From the NCBI RefSeq assembly GCF_950023065.1, contig NC_088678.1, forward strand, positions 24,232,580 through 24,296,579: 64,000 nt of DNA. The letters run 5' to 3'. Below, piece by piece: positions 1-12,437 of the stretch (the first letter of the stretch is position 1; each line of letters starts with the position of its first letter). The notes beneath the pieces are model-generated. The model was not told the DNA's origin, searched no databases, and saw only the letters and a program-made list of their open reading frames with translations. The position numbers and the translations under genes are program-made. The DNA is from Planococcus citri. Lineage: Eukaryota > Arthropoda > Insecta > Hemiptera > Pseudococcidae.

Positions 1-470
1 GAGGCATCCTTCTCTGAAAAAGCGAATGAAAAAAATAAGAATTTCAGAAAACCTATAAATTTTGAACTGTTGTGGAATTAAATCTTAGTGACCTATAAAA
101 ATACGTTGAATTTTGGAAGAAAAACAGAAAACCCCATCAACAAATTTTTGATGAATTTTTCTCCCAAAATTGGGCCATGATTTTTGGGATTTTTGAAAAT
201 GGTGCCATGCAGCTATAAAAAAAAGGGGTAAAATTTTGTCAAAAAATCAAAAATTTCTATCAAGTAAAACAATATGTTTTGAGCTCTGGAAGAATTTTCT
301 GTGACTTGAAATTGGGTTTTGATTTTCAATACTTTTAAAAATATCAAATTTTGACAAAAAAATCAAAATTTTCTACCAAAACTTTTTTGAACACTTTCGA
401 AGAATTTTCAGCTTAAACTTCAGTTATAATTGTCAAAATTTTTGAAAAAGTGGCTGCTACTTATTCAAAT
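1..470. repeat. Degenerate AT-rich dispersed repeat
   Basis: Diverged units carry the phrases 'caaaattgggccatgatttt', 'gatttttgaaaa' and 'gtcaaaacttttttgagcac'. The same phrases recur at about 2050-2470, 5090-6260 and 20540-21320, so this is one piece of a dispersed, satellite-like family. No coding signal is seen. Confidence 0.55.
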
Positions 471-663
471 GTGCAAAATGGGTCAGAGCCAAATTTTTGT
501 GCCAGAAACATTGAGGGTTCCTGAACAACTCGCACCCTCGCTTCGCTCCTGTGCTTCGCCCGATTGTCTCATTCCAATGTTTCCTTCTTATATTCGCGGG
601 ACCCCCTGCACCCCTCTCGGGTTTCACACAACTGTCTTCTTCCCCCTTCAAAAAATATGGTAA

Positions 664-1745
664 CAAACCTTTTTTGACTCTGCAACGGGTCAAATAGGAG
701 TGGAAAGTTGAAACCAGCAAAAGGCACTTCGGATACATCCTTCCAATGTACTGTGAAAATTTGGACCCTCTAGGTCAATTTGGAGGGGCTACAGGCTGTC
801 TGAAAAATTGGAAAATGCGTAAAATAGCAAAAAAATCCACTTTTTGACCCTGGAGATAGGTCAAATAGGGTTGGAAGGTTGAAACCTGCCAAAAGCACTT
901 CTGATACATCCTCCCAATGTACTGTGAAAATTTGGACCCTCTAGGTAAATTTAGAGGGGCTACAAGCTGTCTGAAAAATTGCAAAACCACTTTTTTGACC
1001 CTGGAGAGAGGTCAAATAAGGTTGGAAGGTTGAAACCTGCAATTATCACTCATGGGACACCCTCCCATTGTATTCTGAAAGTTTGGACCCCCTAGATCAA
1101 TTTTAGGGGCGAGGGGGGTCAAAAATTGGGGTCAAATGCGGTTTTTTCCACCTTAGATATGGTGGGGATGATCTAGGAAGCTGAAATTTGGATATGTTGT
1201 TCACAATGAAGATACTAACCAATGGTATGATTTTGGACCCTTTTCATTCATTTGGGGTCATATTATGGCCCTCCAAAAAAATGACCTTTCTGTAAAAATG
1301 AAGATGGAAGGTTGAAACGTGCAAAAGGCACTTCGGGTACATCCTCCCATTGTACTGTGAAAATTTGGACCCTCTAGGTCAATTTGAAGGTGCTGTAGGC
1401 TGTCTAAAAAATTGAATGTAAAATAGACCAAAAATCCCCTTTTTTGACCCTGGAGAGAGGTCAAATAGGGTTGGAAGGTTGAAACCTGCAATAATCACTT
1501 GTGGGGAACCCTCTCATTGTATGCTGAAAATTTGAACCCCGTAGATCAATTTTAGGGGTGAGGGGGCCAAAAATAGGGGTCGAATGTGGTTTTTCCCACC
1601 TTAAATGGAGTGGGGATGACCTAGGAAGCTGAAATTTGGATATGTTGGTCACAAAGAGGGGTACTAACCAATGGTATGATTTTGGACTCTTTTCACTTAT
1701 TTGGGACCTTTTTATGTCCCTCCCAAAAAATGACCTTTCTGTAAT
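664..1745 (+). repeat. Tandem repeat of about 450 bp (two units plus a partial one)
   Basis: The phrase 'ttttttgaccctggagagag' starts at about 990 and again at about 1440, and the preceding block (from about 838) recurs from about 1288, giving a 450-bp period. An extra copy of the first part of the unit lies at 664-830. Shared landmarks are 'atttggaccctctaggt', 'ggttggaaggttgaaacc' and 'gacctttctgta'. Short open frames on the minus strand here are repeat-derived and resemble no protein I know. Confidence 0.75.
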
Positions 1746-1749
1746 TTTC

Positions 1750-3461
1750 AACCTTGACCCTCCTCACTGCAGGGGTCAACTCTAGTCCCCAAAAGAACCC
1801 CATTTCTCAAGTTGGACTTTATTTGATAAATTAGAACAGGCTCCAAGTAATAAAATGTAAAAATGAGAAAAATTTCCATTGTGCTGAAACTTATAAATAT
1901 GATTAATCAAGTAGAAAGAAAATTACGCGAGAAACCCAATTATTTGAAATGCTTTGGAATTTCATTCAAAATTAACGAAACATTTCCATAATAATTTGGA
2001 CACAAAAAAATCTCTAAAAATTACCAAAAAATTCGTAGAAATAATTTTTCAGAAATGCTCAAAGTTTTGATACATAGAAAATGTTGATTTTTAGACAACA
2101 TTTTAACCCATTTTAATAATTTTATCGCACGTTTCCTTTTTCAAAAATTCAAAAAAATGGCCCAATTTTAGGCTCAAAATTTAAAAAAAATTGCTCAAAA
2201 AAAGTTTTGATAGAAATTTTTGATTTTCTAGCGACGTTTTAATTCAACTCATTTTGAAAGGTTTCATAGCATGGCACGTTTTTCAAAAATCCCAAAAAAA
2301 TGATGACTCAATTTTGAGCTCAAAATTGTTTGAAATTATTCAAAAGAAGTTTTGATAGAAAATTTTGATTTTCTGCTGAAATTTCAATTTATTTTGACGA
2401 GTGTGTGGCTTCTTCATTAGAAATTTCGGAAATCAGGACGCATGTTAGGGCTCAAAAATTGCACCTGAAAACCCTTTTTTGGCCACTCAAGTCAAAAAAT
2501 GGCATTTAAAACGATCTAAATTGGCCAAATTTCTATCTAATAATAAGTTTGCGGAAGAGCAAGCTGCTTCTATTGAAAACTACTCATGACTCTTCAAAGA
2601 TTTTTTCTCAAAAATAATTCCAAAATACCTACACATAAGGTGAGCTTATCTACCTACCCAATATCTGTAGGTAAACTTGAAGTTTTTTGCAAAAGAGCAG
2701 CAGGGAGCGGGGGGGGGGGTATCATACACATCCACGACCTTTTTCTCAAGTTGAAAGCGAACATTTAGCTCATTCAAAAATGATAAAACGCATCGTGAAT
2801 TTTCATTATTATGTTTCAAGTATCGAACATTTCCAAAGACACGAAAAAATTTTACGAACGTTTAAGACAAAGCTCAAAGGTCGAAACCGAAATATACTCA
2901 ACGGTATTAATTATTTCGAACGGTTTTTTTTCTCATTGTGATAAGAATAAGATGTATATTTTTATTATAAAAGGTTTATCATAATTTTCACAGCTCGTTC
3001 ATTAGACAGGCGAATGTTATTAATTAAACCATTTAATCGTATTTGTATTTAAAATATAATAACCATAATAATATTGATGCATCAGCTGAAATTAAATCCG
3101 AACAACTTTCTTCCATTTGGAAACTTTGATCAAATGCATTTCTAATGAGAGCTGATAAATACATAATGACTCATTTTTTTAATTACCTACCTACTTACTT
3201 ATTCATTCATTATCCAAAACTCACTACCCATATCTAAATCTTCACAGATGATGGTTGAAAAAACATCGATTATCCACTATTTTGTTATTTGTTTTACGTC
3301 TGTTTGGCGAACTGTTTCGGTTTCATACGTTAATAGTAGTGATTCTTTACTCTTCATACAAGTGAACGTAATTTTGAAAATTTCAAATGCCTAATTAAAA
3401 ATAATTTAGACTTCTATATGTACCAACAACTTGAATTGTTTGAATGTGAAATATTGCGAAA
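1750..3461. other. Non-coding stretch upstream of the first Ig gene
   Basis: Positions 2050-2470 hold further units of the degenerate AT-rich repeat. The rest is AT-rich and unique by eye, with a G run near 2709 and a short TACC/TACT/ATTC microsatellite near 3185-3215. The promoter of the gene at 3462 should lie in the last few hundred bases, but I see no motif strong enough to name. Confidence 0.4.
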
Positions 3462-4004
3462 ATGTTACGTATCGACCAACTGCATTGGCTCATCCTGTTC
3501 CTCTTATGGTTTTCAATTGGCTACACAAAGAATTCCGTACAAAAAAGGATCAAACTATCGATATTTGCGCGAAAGACACCGGTAGAGGCAATTTTAAATT
3601 CGAAAGCTTTGTTAAAATGTACGGTGAGTCAATTAATACCTGTCACGAACATAACCATAATTTGGTCAAAAGGAAACATAAGTTTGAAAAACGACAAACA
3701 TTATAAAATCGAGTATTCTACTGTTGATTGGATGATAACTGGCACAAGTTTGCAAATTCAGCCAGTCAGCGAGAAAGATTACGGCACTTATGATTGTACA
3801 GCTCTTCCAGTTAATCATTCATCTTCATCAACGATCAGAAAACATGCGAGTACAGCTAGGATTAAATTAGCTCAAGTTGGCCATTATGATTCGGGGATAA
3901 ATTTAGCTACTTCAGTTTGTTCGAATAATTTTGCTAATGTCGAGTTAATCGGTATACTTATTTGTTTGTGGTTTTATATCGTGCTTTATGTATCGAGTCG
4001 ATAA
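3462..4004 (+). CDS. Single-Ig, GPI-anchor-type surface protein (family member 1)
   Basis: A 180-residue intronless frame. Residues 1-21 form a signal peptide with a hydrophobic core (WLILFLLWFSIG). One Ig domain follows, with Cys53 (LKCTV), Trp68 (IIWSKGN) and Cys112 in the F-strand motif DYGTYDC. A Ser/Thr-rich stalk with Asn-x-Ser/Thr sites leads to a hydrophobic tail from about residue 157 to the end, with almost no cytoplasmic residues, as in GPI attachment signals. The motif WSKGNxxLKNDxHYKIE and the tail FANVELIG are shared with members 3, 4 and 6; IKLAQVG is shared with member 6. From domain type the product should sit on the outer cell surface; its ligand is unknown. It is the most diverged single-Ig copy, alone on its side of the array. 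A single-pass membrane protein is the alternative to a GPI anchor. Confidence 0.72.
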   Translation: MLRIDQLHWLILFLLWFSIGYTKNSVQKRIKLSIFARKTPVEAILNSKALLKCTVSQLIPVTNITIIWSKGNISLKNDKHYKIEYSTVDWMITGTSLQIQPVSEKDYGTYDCTALPVNHSSSSTIRKHASTARIKLAQVGHYDSGINLATSVCSNNFANVELIGILICLWFYIVLYVSSR

Positions 4005-5089
4005 ATAATCTTTTTTTCCTCACTTTTTTCCGATTTTTAATGTGTATTAATTCAGCAAGTAGCGATTAATGTATAATTAACAAGCCTATAATCAGAAGAT
4101 TTATCAATAATTTCCCATTCGTTCATTTTTAAAAATACCTAATTAGGTGCGAATAGCCAATTTAACCTCAAAAACCCCACTGAATATCGAATAATCATCA
4201 TCATTCAACTTCCGAACAACTCCCTCTGGTGATTGAGAGAGACACTCGCCTGCTGTTAGACCCTACAATAAGGAAAGCTCTAAATAAGAAATGATCCCTC
4301 CTTGAGGGCTCTTGGTTCGATCTTCTATACAGCTGGGGGTTTAAAACTTTTCCCACTCGAAGTAAACTTCATCAATTTTTGTCAAAATCCAGGGAGGCGA
4401 AAAAATAAAGCCGAAGGATTTTGATCAAATTCAGTGCTGACCTTCATTTTGAGTAGAAAGGTACTCAAAAACAAAAAAATTTAAAGTAATGCGATTTATG
4501 ATTTTTTGGGTTTTTAAAGGTACTGACTTCTCGAATTTCACACTTTTTCAGGAGAGTCTGGTCCTGATTAAAAAAAGTGAGTTAAATTCGGAATTAGAAC
4601 ATCTGAAACCCAATAATAAACCATAAGTCACACAAATTCAATTTTTTTTGAAATTCATCAAATTAAAATGTCTTTATAGTGCCTCTGAAACCCAGTCAAC
4701 CTAAACCACTAATGTCACACGAATTTCACACTGATATGACAAGGGATCTACTTGATTTCGAAATCACTGATTGGTACAAACCTTGGATAGGTGGAAAGAC
4801 TCGAGAGAGGACCTCAAAGAACCTCCATCCATCGATTTTTCGTTGCTGAGTTCAATTTTTCGATTTTTGGAAAATTTTCGAAGCCTTTTTTTTGCAAGCA
4901 ATAACTCAATAAGTACTGCTAGTTTAAAGTGCAATTGACAAAATTGGCTGTCAAATTTCGAAGTTGCAACCCCCTCTTCCCCAATTCATAGGAAAAATAA
5001 ACTGTTGTAGAAGTAGAATTGTTGAGAACTGATAGCGACTGACCTTGCAATCTATGCAAACACAATTTCCATCAAAACTACGTAGTTTT
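4005..5089. other. Intergenic; no gene recognised
   Basis: AT-rich sequence after member 1. I see no long open frame, no terminal inverted repeats and no RNA gene. The first 100-200 bases are presumably the 3' untranslated region of member 1. Confidence 0.35.
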
Positions 5090-6260
5090 GAACATTGGTG
5101 TGAGTTTTGATATTTCTGAAAAACGTGTTATGCAACCTTTCAAAATGGGTTAAAATTTTGGCTGAAAATCAAATGTTTCCACAGAAACTTTTTTTGAGCA
5201 GCTTTGAAAAATTTTAGGCTCAAAATTGAGTCCAGATTTTCGAAGTCTTTGAAAAAAGTTCTATAAAACCTATCAAACTACATCAAAACTTCGACAAAAA
5301 GTCCAAAATTCCCGTCAAGGTTTTTTTGAGCACTTGAGAAAACTTTTGAGCTCATATTTGGGTAATGATTTTCTTGATTTTTGAAAAATACAACCTTTCA
5401 AAATAGGCAAAAATGGGTTAGAATTTCGCGAAAAATTCAAATATTTCAACAAAAATTCTGTATGAGAATTCCTGAAGAATTTTGAATTCAAACTTAGGTT
5501 ATGATGTTTTTTACGATTTTTTAAAACGTGTCATGCAATTTATCAAATTCGGAAAAATAGGTTAACATTTTGTTACTATGGTCAATTGGTCATTTTAGAA
5601 GAACGTTGAGCTCGAAATTGGATCATGAAGGTTTTTGAAAAAGTCGCCGTGAAATCGATTAAAAATAGGTTAAAATTTCAGCAGAAAATCCAAAATTTCA
5701 GTCGACATTTTTTTGAGCTCTTTTCGAGAATTTTGAGCTCAAAATTGGATCCTGATGTTGGGATTTTTTTGTAAGAAGTTCCATGAAACCCGTTAAATTG
5801 ACAAAATAGGTTAAAATTTTGCGAAAAATTCAAATATTTCAAAGACATTTTTAAAAAGTATTTCTGAAGGATTTTGAACTCGAAATTGGATCATGATTTT
5901 TTAGAGTTTTTGAAAAAGTTGCTATACTTAAGTACAACCTAGCTATCAAAATAGGTTAACGTTTCAGCAAAAAATCAAAAATTGTTTACAAAACTTTCTT
6001 TAAAACTTTTGAAGATTTATGAGTCAAAAGTGGCTCATAATCTTTGGGGTTCTTGGAAAAAGTGTCATGTCACTTTTCAAAATGTGTTGAAGTCTTCTAC
6101 GAAAAATCAAAACTTCATAAGTCTCAAGTCTAAAACTTTTTTGAAAACTTCTGTAAGATTCAAAGCTCAAAATTGGGCCATGATATTCAAGATTTTTGAA
6201 ATTTCGGAAAAAATCCAACATATCTACCTAATTTTTAAAGAATGATTTAAAATATCCTGA
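5090..6260. repeat. Degenerate tandem array, roughly 110-120 bp period
   Basis: About ten diverged units each contain, in order, a phrase like 'tttttgagca..tttgaaga', 'attttgagctcaaaattgg', 'tcatgattttt', 'tttttgaaaaagt', and 'caaaataggttaaaattt'. This is the best-preserved block of the family also seen at 1-470, 2050-2470 and 20540-21320. Overlapping small open frames on both strands (5982-6245) come from the repeat, not from a gene. Confidence 0.65.
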
Positions 6261-7391
6261 AAAAATGAGGTTTATTCTAAATTTTTCAAAATTTACAAAA
6301 TACTACTGGTCAAATGTGCATACGAATAGAAAAATCTACACAAAATAATGTTTCTGAGTGGGAGTATTTTTTTCTGGCCTTATATTTTGAATTCGAACAC
6401 GTGTAATATGTACTTCCAACTTTTCCATAAGACAACCTTATGGTCACATTTGCCTGAGTCTAAAACCAAAGGCGCTTAAGTATGTACTTCGAAAATTTTA
6501 GTCTAAACCATAAAGTACAAAGTAGACTGTAAGATTGAAAGATATTTTTTGAGCTACTTTCCAGAGTCCTAAAACATGCCACTGTCACTTTCAACACATC
6601 TGTTGTAGGCGGGTAGTTCTATAAATTTTACACCATTTCATAGTAGGTCTAGGTATGTCTCCTCGCCAAAAAAAAAAGTGTGTTTTGAGACATTTTTTTA
6701 TGTGAAATGGTTAATATGTATACTCGAGACTTGATTGATAGTGTTGTGCCCAATTCATATCCCTTAGGGGACTAGGGGAGTGTGGCGATTTTCTAGCCAT
6801 ATAACCATTTAGAAATAAGATGTGAGACAGCCACGACGATGGAACTTTTGCTCATATAAGAAGGCCTGTTGCCCCGGGGGAAGGGGGTAAATTCATAGTA
6901 GCGTCTGAGAATGTTGGATGGGGATGACTTTTATCGACCAAACCATTCGTCATCATTTTTCATGTGCATTACCCAGTTATCAAATTTTTTACAAGCGTTC
7001 CAAGTACTTACATATAATCAACCATCTATTTCATTTGAAAAATTTGTGATAAATTCACGCTTTGAAATTCCCTCGATTTAAATTATCTATACACGAAAAG
7101 GTATACATAAATGGAAAACATTTTTAAACAGATGAATTTTCCATGAAAATGAGTAATTATGGTACCGATAAGTAGGAAGTTGGCTGTGTGACTTATATTG
7201 TGAATCACCTTATATCATTTCCATCATCACTGGTTCACATCGTGAACAGCATCAATACGAGTTCGATCAGTTCATCATTTTAGTCTTGAAAACTCACTGA
7301 TCTATGTAGAACAACAAGTCTTCGTTCGAAATCACATAGTTTGTATCGTATCGTGACAAGTTTATGTATTTACTAAAAACCGACCATAAAA
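6261..7391. other. Intergenic; upstream region of member 2
   Basis: No gene or delimited element recognised. A TCAGT initiator-like pentamer lies at 7267-7271, about 120 bases before the start codon of the next gene; on its own this is weak evidence for a transcription start. Confidence 0.3.
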
Positions 7392-7955
7392 ATGCATCGT
7401 ATTCGCATCGGTATCGCGTGTTTCGTTCTATGTTATTCAATCGTTTACGCACAACAAACCGACTCAACAGACACGATTACAATATCCGCGAAGGGCGACC
7501 TGGTGGAAGTAGAAGAAGGAAATGCTACAGTTACTTTGAAGTGTAGCGTGATGCAAAAGAACTCTTTAGTCGAAATCACACCTCATTGGAAAATGGAAAC
7601 TGGAACTGAATTATTGAAAGACGGCGGTCGTTACGCAATTAAAGTGGATAAGGATACTGAACCCAACCAAAAAACGACAACCTTGACAATCACTTCAGTT
7701 CAAAAAACGGATGCGGGTATTTATGAGTGCACTGCCACTGAAAACGGAACTAAGGGAGCTAAAGGAGCTACTACGAAAACACCTGGAAAAATTACATTAA
7801 AAGTGACTCCAAAACCTGAACCCACTCCTAAACCTGAACCCACTTCTAAACCTGAACCCACTCCTAACAGTGGTATTTCTTCAGTACAGTCCAGTAATTT
7901 TGCTATCTTCAAGCTAATTGGTATGTTTACTATCGTGTCTTATTACATGTTCTAA
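7392..7955 (+). CDS. Single-Ig surface protein with Lys-Pro-Glu-Pro hinge (family member 2)
   Basis: A 187-residue intronless frame. Residues 1-20 are a signal peptide ending VYA. The Ig domain has Cys51, Trp66 (HWKMETG) and Cys113 in TDAGIYEC. Residues 139-158 form a hinge of three PKPEPT-type repeats. The C-terminal 20 residues (from SNFAIFKLIGMFT) are hydrophobic and match the F-A-x-x-x-L-I-G tail of the other members, so GPI anchoring is likely. Its Ig domain has fewer N-glycosylation sites and lacks the WSKGN motif, making it an outlier. A polyadenylation-type AATAAA lies 270 bases past the stop. A shorter overlapping frame on the same strand (7364-7546) is a shadow. The function is not known from sequence; extracellular binding is the usual role of such domains. 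Confidence 0.77.
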   Translation: MHRIRIGIACFVLCYSIVYAQQTDSTDTITISAKGDLVEVEEGNATVTLKCSVMQKNSLVEITPHWKMETGTELLKDGGRYAIKVDKDTEPNQKTTTLTITSVQKTDAGIYECTATENGTKGAKGATTKTPGKITLKVTPKPEPTPKPEPTSKPEPTPNSGISSVQSSNFAIFKLIGMFTIVSYYMF

Positions 7956-8870
7956 ATTCAAAGATGATCACGTCATTATCTTGATGTTACATAGACGTAT
8001 TTTTAAACAACAATTTTCTTCCATTTTCCAATTTTGTAATACTAACATAAAAGTTTTTCATTCTTGAAAACTTTAGATCGATTAAATGATAAGAATTTTA
8101 GTTTCATGACAGTGCGTATGAATTAAGTAGATAGGTATTATTAATATCAACAACCAAATTCCATTCATGTCAAAAAATATATTAGATGTCGAGTCAGAAG
8201 TCTATATTCTTTATTCAAAATAAAATAAATAATAGTTCCAGTTTTCAAATTCTCAGCATCCTGATAAAAATTCCAGTAGGATGGTTCCCACAAGTGTTTT
8301 GTTTCATGATTTAAACGATGTACATATCTATTCCACTTATCATAATTATTACATTAAATATGTACTTATTAGTCATACCATGTTATCTGTGTACTTACTT
8401 TATGTTTAAGTTTCATCATTTTTTCATTTTTTTATTTTAATGTCTCTTTCCCTATGTTAAACTGTAGCTATGTATCTACACATAATGTTCAATAATCCAC
8501 TAGACACCTAGACTTACATTATAAGAGCATAAATGATGTATTTTCAACACCGAATAAATAATAATTGATTTGTACTTCCGCGTTGATTCATTTTTAGTTG
8601 AATTTCCCCAGAGACGATTCGAGCTGATTCATTAAAAGGAAGCGTGGAACTATGGATGTAAAAATGCCGATAAAAAGTTTTGAAAATTCCGACTGAAAAC
8701 TTTTTGCTCAACAAAACATTTCCAGATTGGCTGGATGAGGCATCTTTGAAAAAATTTTAAACAAATACAAATACGTAGGTAATTCATAGAAAATCAAACT
8801 TTTTTTTTTCCTCAGGGCGAAAAAAATTTTCAGTATTCAACAGCACTTATGTACTAATTTTGGTGAGAGC
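7956..8870 (+). other. 3' region of member 2
   Basis: Contains AATAAA signals at 8224-8229 and 8553-8558, either of which could direct polyadenylation of the gene ending at 7955. Otherwise AT-rich sequence without a recognisable gene or element, up to the start of the segmental duplication near 8871. Confidence 0.4.
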
Positions 8871-9896
8871 TTATATTGGTCACCCTCTCGCCTGCTTCAG
8901 GAAGTTACCACGAATTTCCGGGAGTGTGATTTCAAAAGTGAATTTTGGACCAATTTGTAAATTCCAAGAAAAGTGAGAATTAACGATATTAATTTTTAAT
9001 CATTTTTAACGAGAAATAGTTACTTACCTACGTGTCTTTAGTCTTATCTACATTTTTTGTGCAATGGTTCAATTTTATTGACTTCGTATAAAAAGAACAA
9101 ACCGGAGGAAATTTCCCAACATTGAAACTATTTTTAAAATGTTTAAAAATTGAATCATGAGGATATGAAATCCAGAAAAAAATATTATCGATGCATCAGA
9201 AGTTTACCAACAAAGCAACCTGTTGAACGTAGGTATTTACAAGCAATTAACTTCGAGTGAACTGAAATTTACACTCATTGAGGAAGTACGTCACCTTTAT
9301 TTCGGAATCAATTTTTGAGCTATCAATGTTTTCCTAGTTAATAGTTCGATTTTCGGCGAATTTCCGAAAATGGACGAATACTGGAAACAGTGAATCAATA
9401 AGTACCTAGGAATTCGGATTGTTTAAAAATATGGTTGTATTTTTTAACTGTTGCTCAAAGTATGCTACGTATTTCAAAAACAGGACATTCTGAAAGTAAA
9501 TCACTGTTCACCGATAAAAAAATTAAAAAGTGAATAATAATTATGTTTTCATTTTTTTTTTGTTTTTTGTACTTAGTAATATCCCTCTTTTGCCAACAAT
9601 TTATTTTTTCAGATCAATTTCTGGGAATTTTTTCCATTTTTTCATCACGAAAAATTGATGTCCACAAATTTGCTATTGTAGTTATCAACACGTGCAAAGC
9701 TAAAATCAGTGATTCACTTCCTGTAAAACGTGTCCAGTGCTAGATTAGGCTACAAGATAATGTTTAAAAATCAGGTACTGCAGCATTATTTTGAATGAAG
9801 TAATTTTAGAAGAGGATTATCGTTTGTGTAAATGTGATCATTGCGAACGTGTCCAGTTCATGTTCAAAAATCTACGATTGTCGCGAATCGGTGAAA

Positions 9897-10475
9897 ATGT
9901 GTCGTTTCGGAATAGTGTGTTTGGCTTCCATGTTTCTGATGTACTCACTCGTCTATGAAGTTGACTGTCGCATACAAAGCCCAAAACCTACGTTTAACAT
10001 ACCCATACGAATGATTGTAAACGAGTCCGAAGTAGACGTAGCTCTACATAATTCAGTTACTCTGAAATGCAAGGTGAACCAAACGAAGACGGCTATGAAT
10101 GTCGAGATCACTTGGTCAAGAGGAAACACAACTTTGAAAAACGACTCACGTTATAAAATTGAAAATAAAATGGATGATCAGGATATCATACATGAAACGA
10201 ATTTGACAATCAACTCGGTTCAGGAATATGATTACGGTACTTATAATTGTACTGCTAAGTCAACGTCATTAGGCATGAATACTACAGCAAGCATAAAATT
10301 ATCCAAAAGTATGTCCACTACTGCAACGCCAACACTGCCAACAGGTAGAAATTATACAGAGATCATGAATTTATCCACTAGTGTTCCTGTTCCTTCTTCT
10401 TCAATACACTCGAGCTATTTTGCTAGTATCAAGTTCATTGGTATGCTAACTTTTGTGATATGTTTCATGCTTTGA
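9897..10475 (+). CDS. Single-Ig GPI-type surface protein, array copy A (family member 3)
   Basis: 192 residues from the ATG at 9897. An in-frame ATG at 9834 exists, but copies B and C align only from 9897, where all three read MCRFGIVCLASM, a signal peptide of about 24 residues. One Ig domain: Cys58 (LKCKV), Trp73 (ITWSRGNTTLKND), Cys118 (DYGTYNC). Sequons include NQT, NTT, NDS, NLT, NCT and NTT, so the domain should be heavily glycosylated. A Ser/Thr/Pro-rich stalk (about 135-172) ends in SSS/HSS, plausible anchor-attachment residues, then the tail FASIKFIGMLTFVICFML. Compared with copy B, 24 of 27 amino-acid differences fall in residues 20-129 and none in 130-190. The product is expected on the outer face of the plasma membrane. 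Confidence 0.82.
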   Translation: MCRFGIVCLASMFLMYSLVYEVDCRIQSPKPTFNIPIRMIVNESEVDVALHNSVTLKCKVNQTKTAMNVEITWSRGNTTLKNDSRYKIENKMDDQDIIHETNLTINSVQEYDYGTYNCTAKSTSLGMNTTASIKLSKSMSTTATPTLPTGRNYTEIMNLSTSVPVPSSSIHSSYFASIKFIGMLTFVICFML

Positions 10476-11481
10476 TTTTATAAATTATCACGATTATCAC
10501 GAATGTATCTTGATGTTATTTTTAATTGGGCACGTCTTATGACTTAATAATGGGAAATATACAATTAAATTATCAATCTCTCGCAACCAAATTTCACTCT
10601 TTTCAGTCATTTTAAAGCCTCCAGCGCTATTTTCAATTTTTCCAGAATTTCAAAATTTCTCCACAAAGCATGGAACTTGATTTAAACAGCTAAAAATCGA
10701 GCTTTGGCTAATTTTCAACATTTTTTAAGACATTACTAGGTCACTCTTTGAATGGCAAAGTCAGACGTTAGAATTCTTAGATAAGTAGACTTTAGCAATG
10801 CCACAGAATCATAAGCCTTTTAAAAAAGACCCTAACATCCACCTTTTTTGCATAGGTGCATTAGAAAAAGGTGGATTTTTGAGCCTTTTATAAAATTTTC
10901 TGATTTTGTGTCATCGCTGGAACTTCCCCGAATCAACCTAAGAGACTGAAATACGACGTTTACATTCAGAAGGTGCTCCGGAACTTGCTTTTGGAGTTTC
11001 AACTTTTCAACCTTTGCCCACCTTTTTCTCAGCTACAAAAAAATGTACGAGTTAGTAAGTTTTTTGCATCTTTTTTCAGTGGTTTTTGATTTTTGTGTCA
11101 TCGCTGGAACCTTCTCTAAATTAGGTAAGAGGCTGAAATTTGGCATGCACATCTGAAGGCTACTGCAGGGGCGCACCTTTTGAGGGTTCTGACTTCTTAA
11201 TCCCGCTCCAGGATTTTTTTTCGAAGCAAAAATTAAATTCATCCAAAATCAAGAAATTTAGTAAGTAGTATGGTTGAAATTTTGGAGCATACTGTCTCAA
11301 AAGTTCAAATGAGTACTTATCGAATGAAATGGCCGGCGATAAGAAACAATAATAAGAAATGAAAATGACGAAATACTCAAACATTGAATTTACATAAAAT
11401 ATTTCCCTCTCAAACAATGAACGCTTTTTTGAAGAAAAATCATGATATGAGATTACTGAAATGCCTACCAGTACCTTACTC

Positions 11482-12437
11482 CAGGAATGAGGCCCCAACG
11501 ATTTTTTTTCGGGTTCTGGGTTCCGGGGCTTGGGCTTTCAATCAAAAATTTATAAGGTCTTGGGCTTGGATTGGGGTCCAGGAATTTTCGGGTTTGGGTT
11601 TCAGGGCTCAGTGTCCAGGGCTTAAATGAAGTGTTCCGGGCTTTCTGAGGCTTTTTAGGGCTTGAAATTGCAATTTTAGCGAAGAATAAAGTCAAATCTT
11701 ATTTGATTTTCTGTTGAAAAAAAAAACATTTCAAGGGCAGATTCCGATTGCTTTTTTCAAAGCTATTTTAATGGAACTGTTTTTTTTTTTTTAAAAATCA
11801 GAATTGAATTTTTTTGGAATTTTTGATTATTGTTTAAATTTTTCATATTTTTAAGTATCATTTTTCAAAGAACAATGAACTACCTACAGAATATAAATAC
11901 TTACTGTACCAAAAACCCCTTTGAAATATTAAACTTTTTGCTGAAGTTCAGAATTTTTTTTTGAAAATCATCTCTTTTGACTATTCAGATGCACTGAACG
12001 GTAATTACAATAGAAATTTACAAAATTCACACAAGCCCCGAAAAGACCTGATCACAGTTTGGGTTTCGGGGCTAACGTTCTGGGCTTGGGAATATAAGTA
12101 ATGTACCAAAAACCCCTTGAAAGTAAAAATATCAAACATTTTGATGAAGTTGTAATTTTTTTTTGAAAATCATTTTTTTTGACTTTTGAGATGCACAGAA
12201 CAGTAATTAGAATAGAAATTTACAAAATTTACAAGCCCTGAAAAGCCCCGATCACAGTTTGGGTTTGGGGGCTCACGTTCTGCGCTTGGTTTTCAGAGGA
12301 AACGGTTTCGGGCTTTGGGCCAGGGCTTTGTAGGTTACAGTTCTTAAGGTTTTGGGACTTGGACATTCGGGCTTCAAGGAAATAATCGGAGCTTTTTCGG
12401 GTTTCGGGTCCTGGTCCCGGGCTGGGCCTCCTCCCTG
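11482..12437. mobile_element. hAT-like non-autonomous element with GGGCTT-rich body (copy in unit A)
   Basis: Starts CAGGAATGAGGCCC and ends with the inverted form GGGCCTCCTCCCTG. It is flanked by CCTTACTC on the left and CCTTACTT on the right, an 8-bp target duplication with one change. Unit C has the uninterrupted sequence 'taccttacttacacattg' at about 19565, that is, an empty site. The body carries many degenerate GGGCTT/GGGTTTCGGG repeats and no transposase frame. A CAG start with an 8-bp duplication is typical of the hAT superfamily. Confidence 0.75.

Noticed and set aside
7267..7301. TCAGT initiator with a possible downstream promoter element for member 2
   Set aside because: The bases at the expected downstream-element position do not fit the consensus; a single pentamer is too weak to call a promoter.
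9834..9896. Upstream in-frame ATG for array copy A
   Set aside because: Copies B and C align with A only from the ATG at 9897, which begins the signal peptide; the extra 21 residues precede it and would bury the signal.
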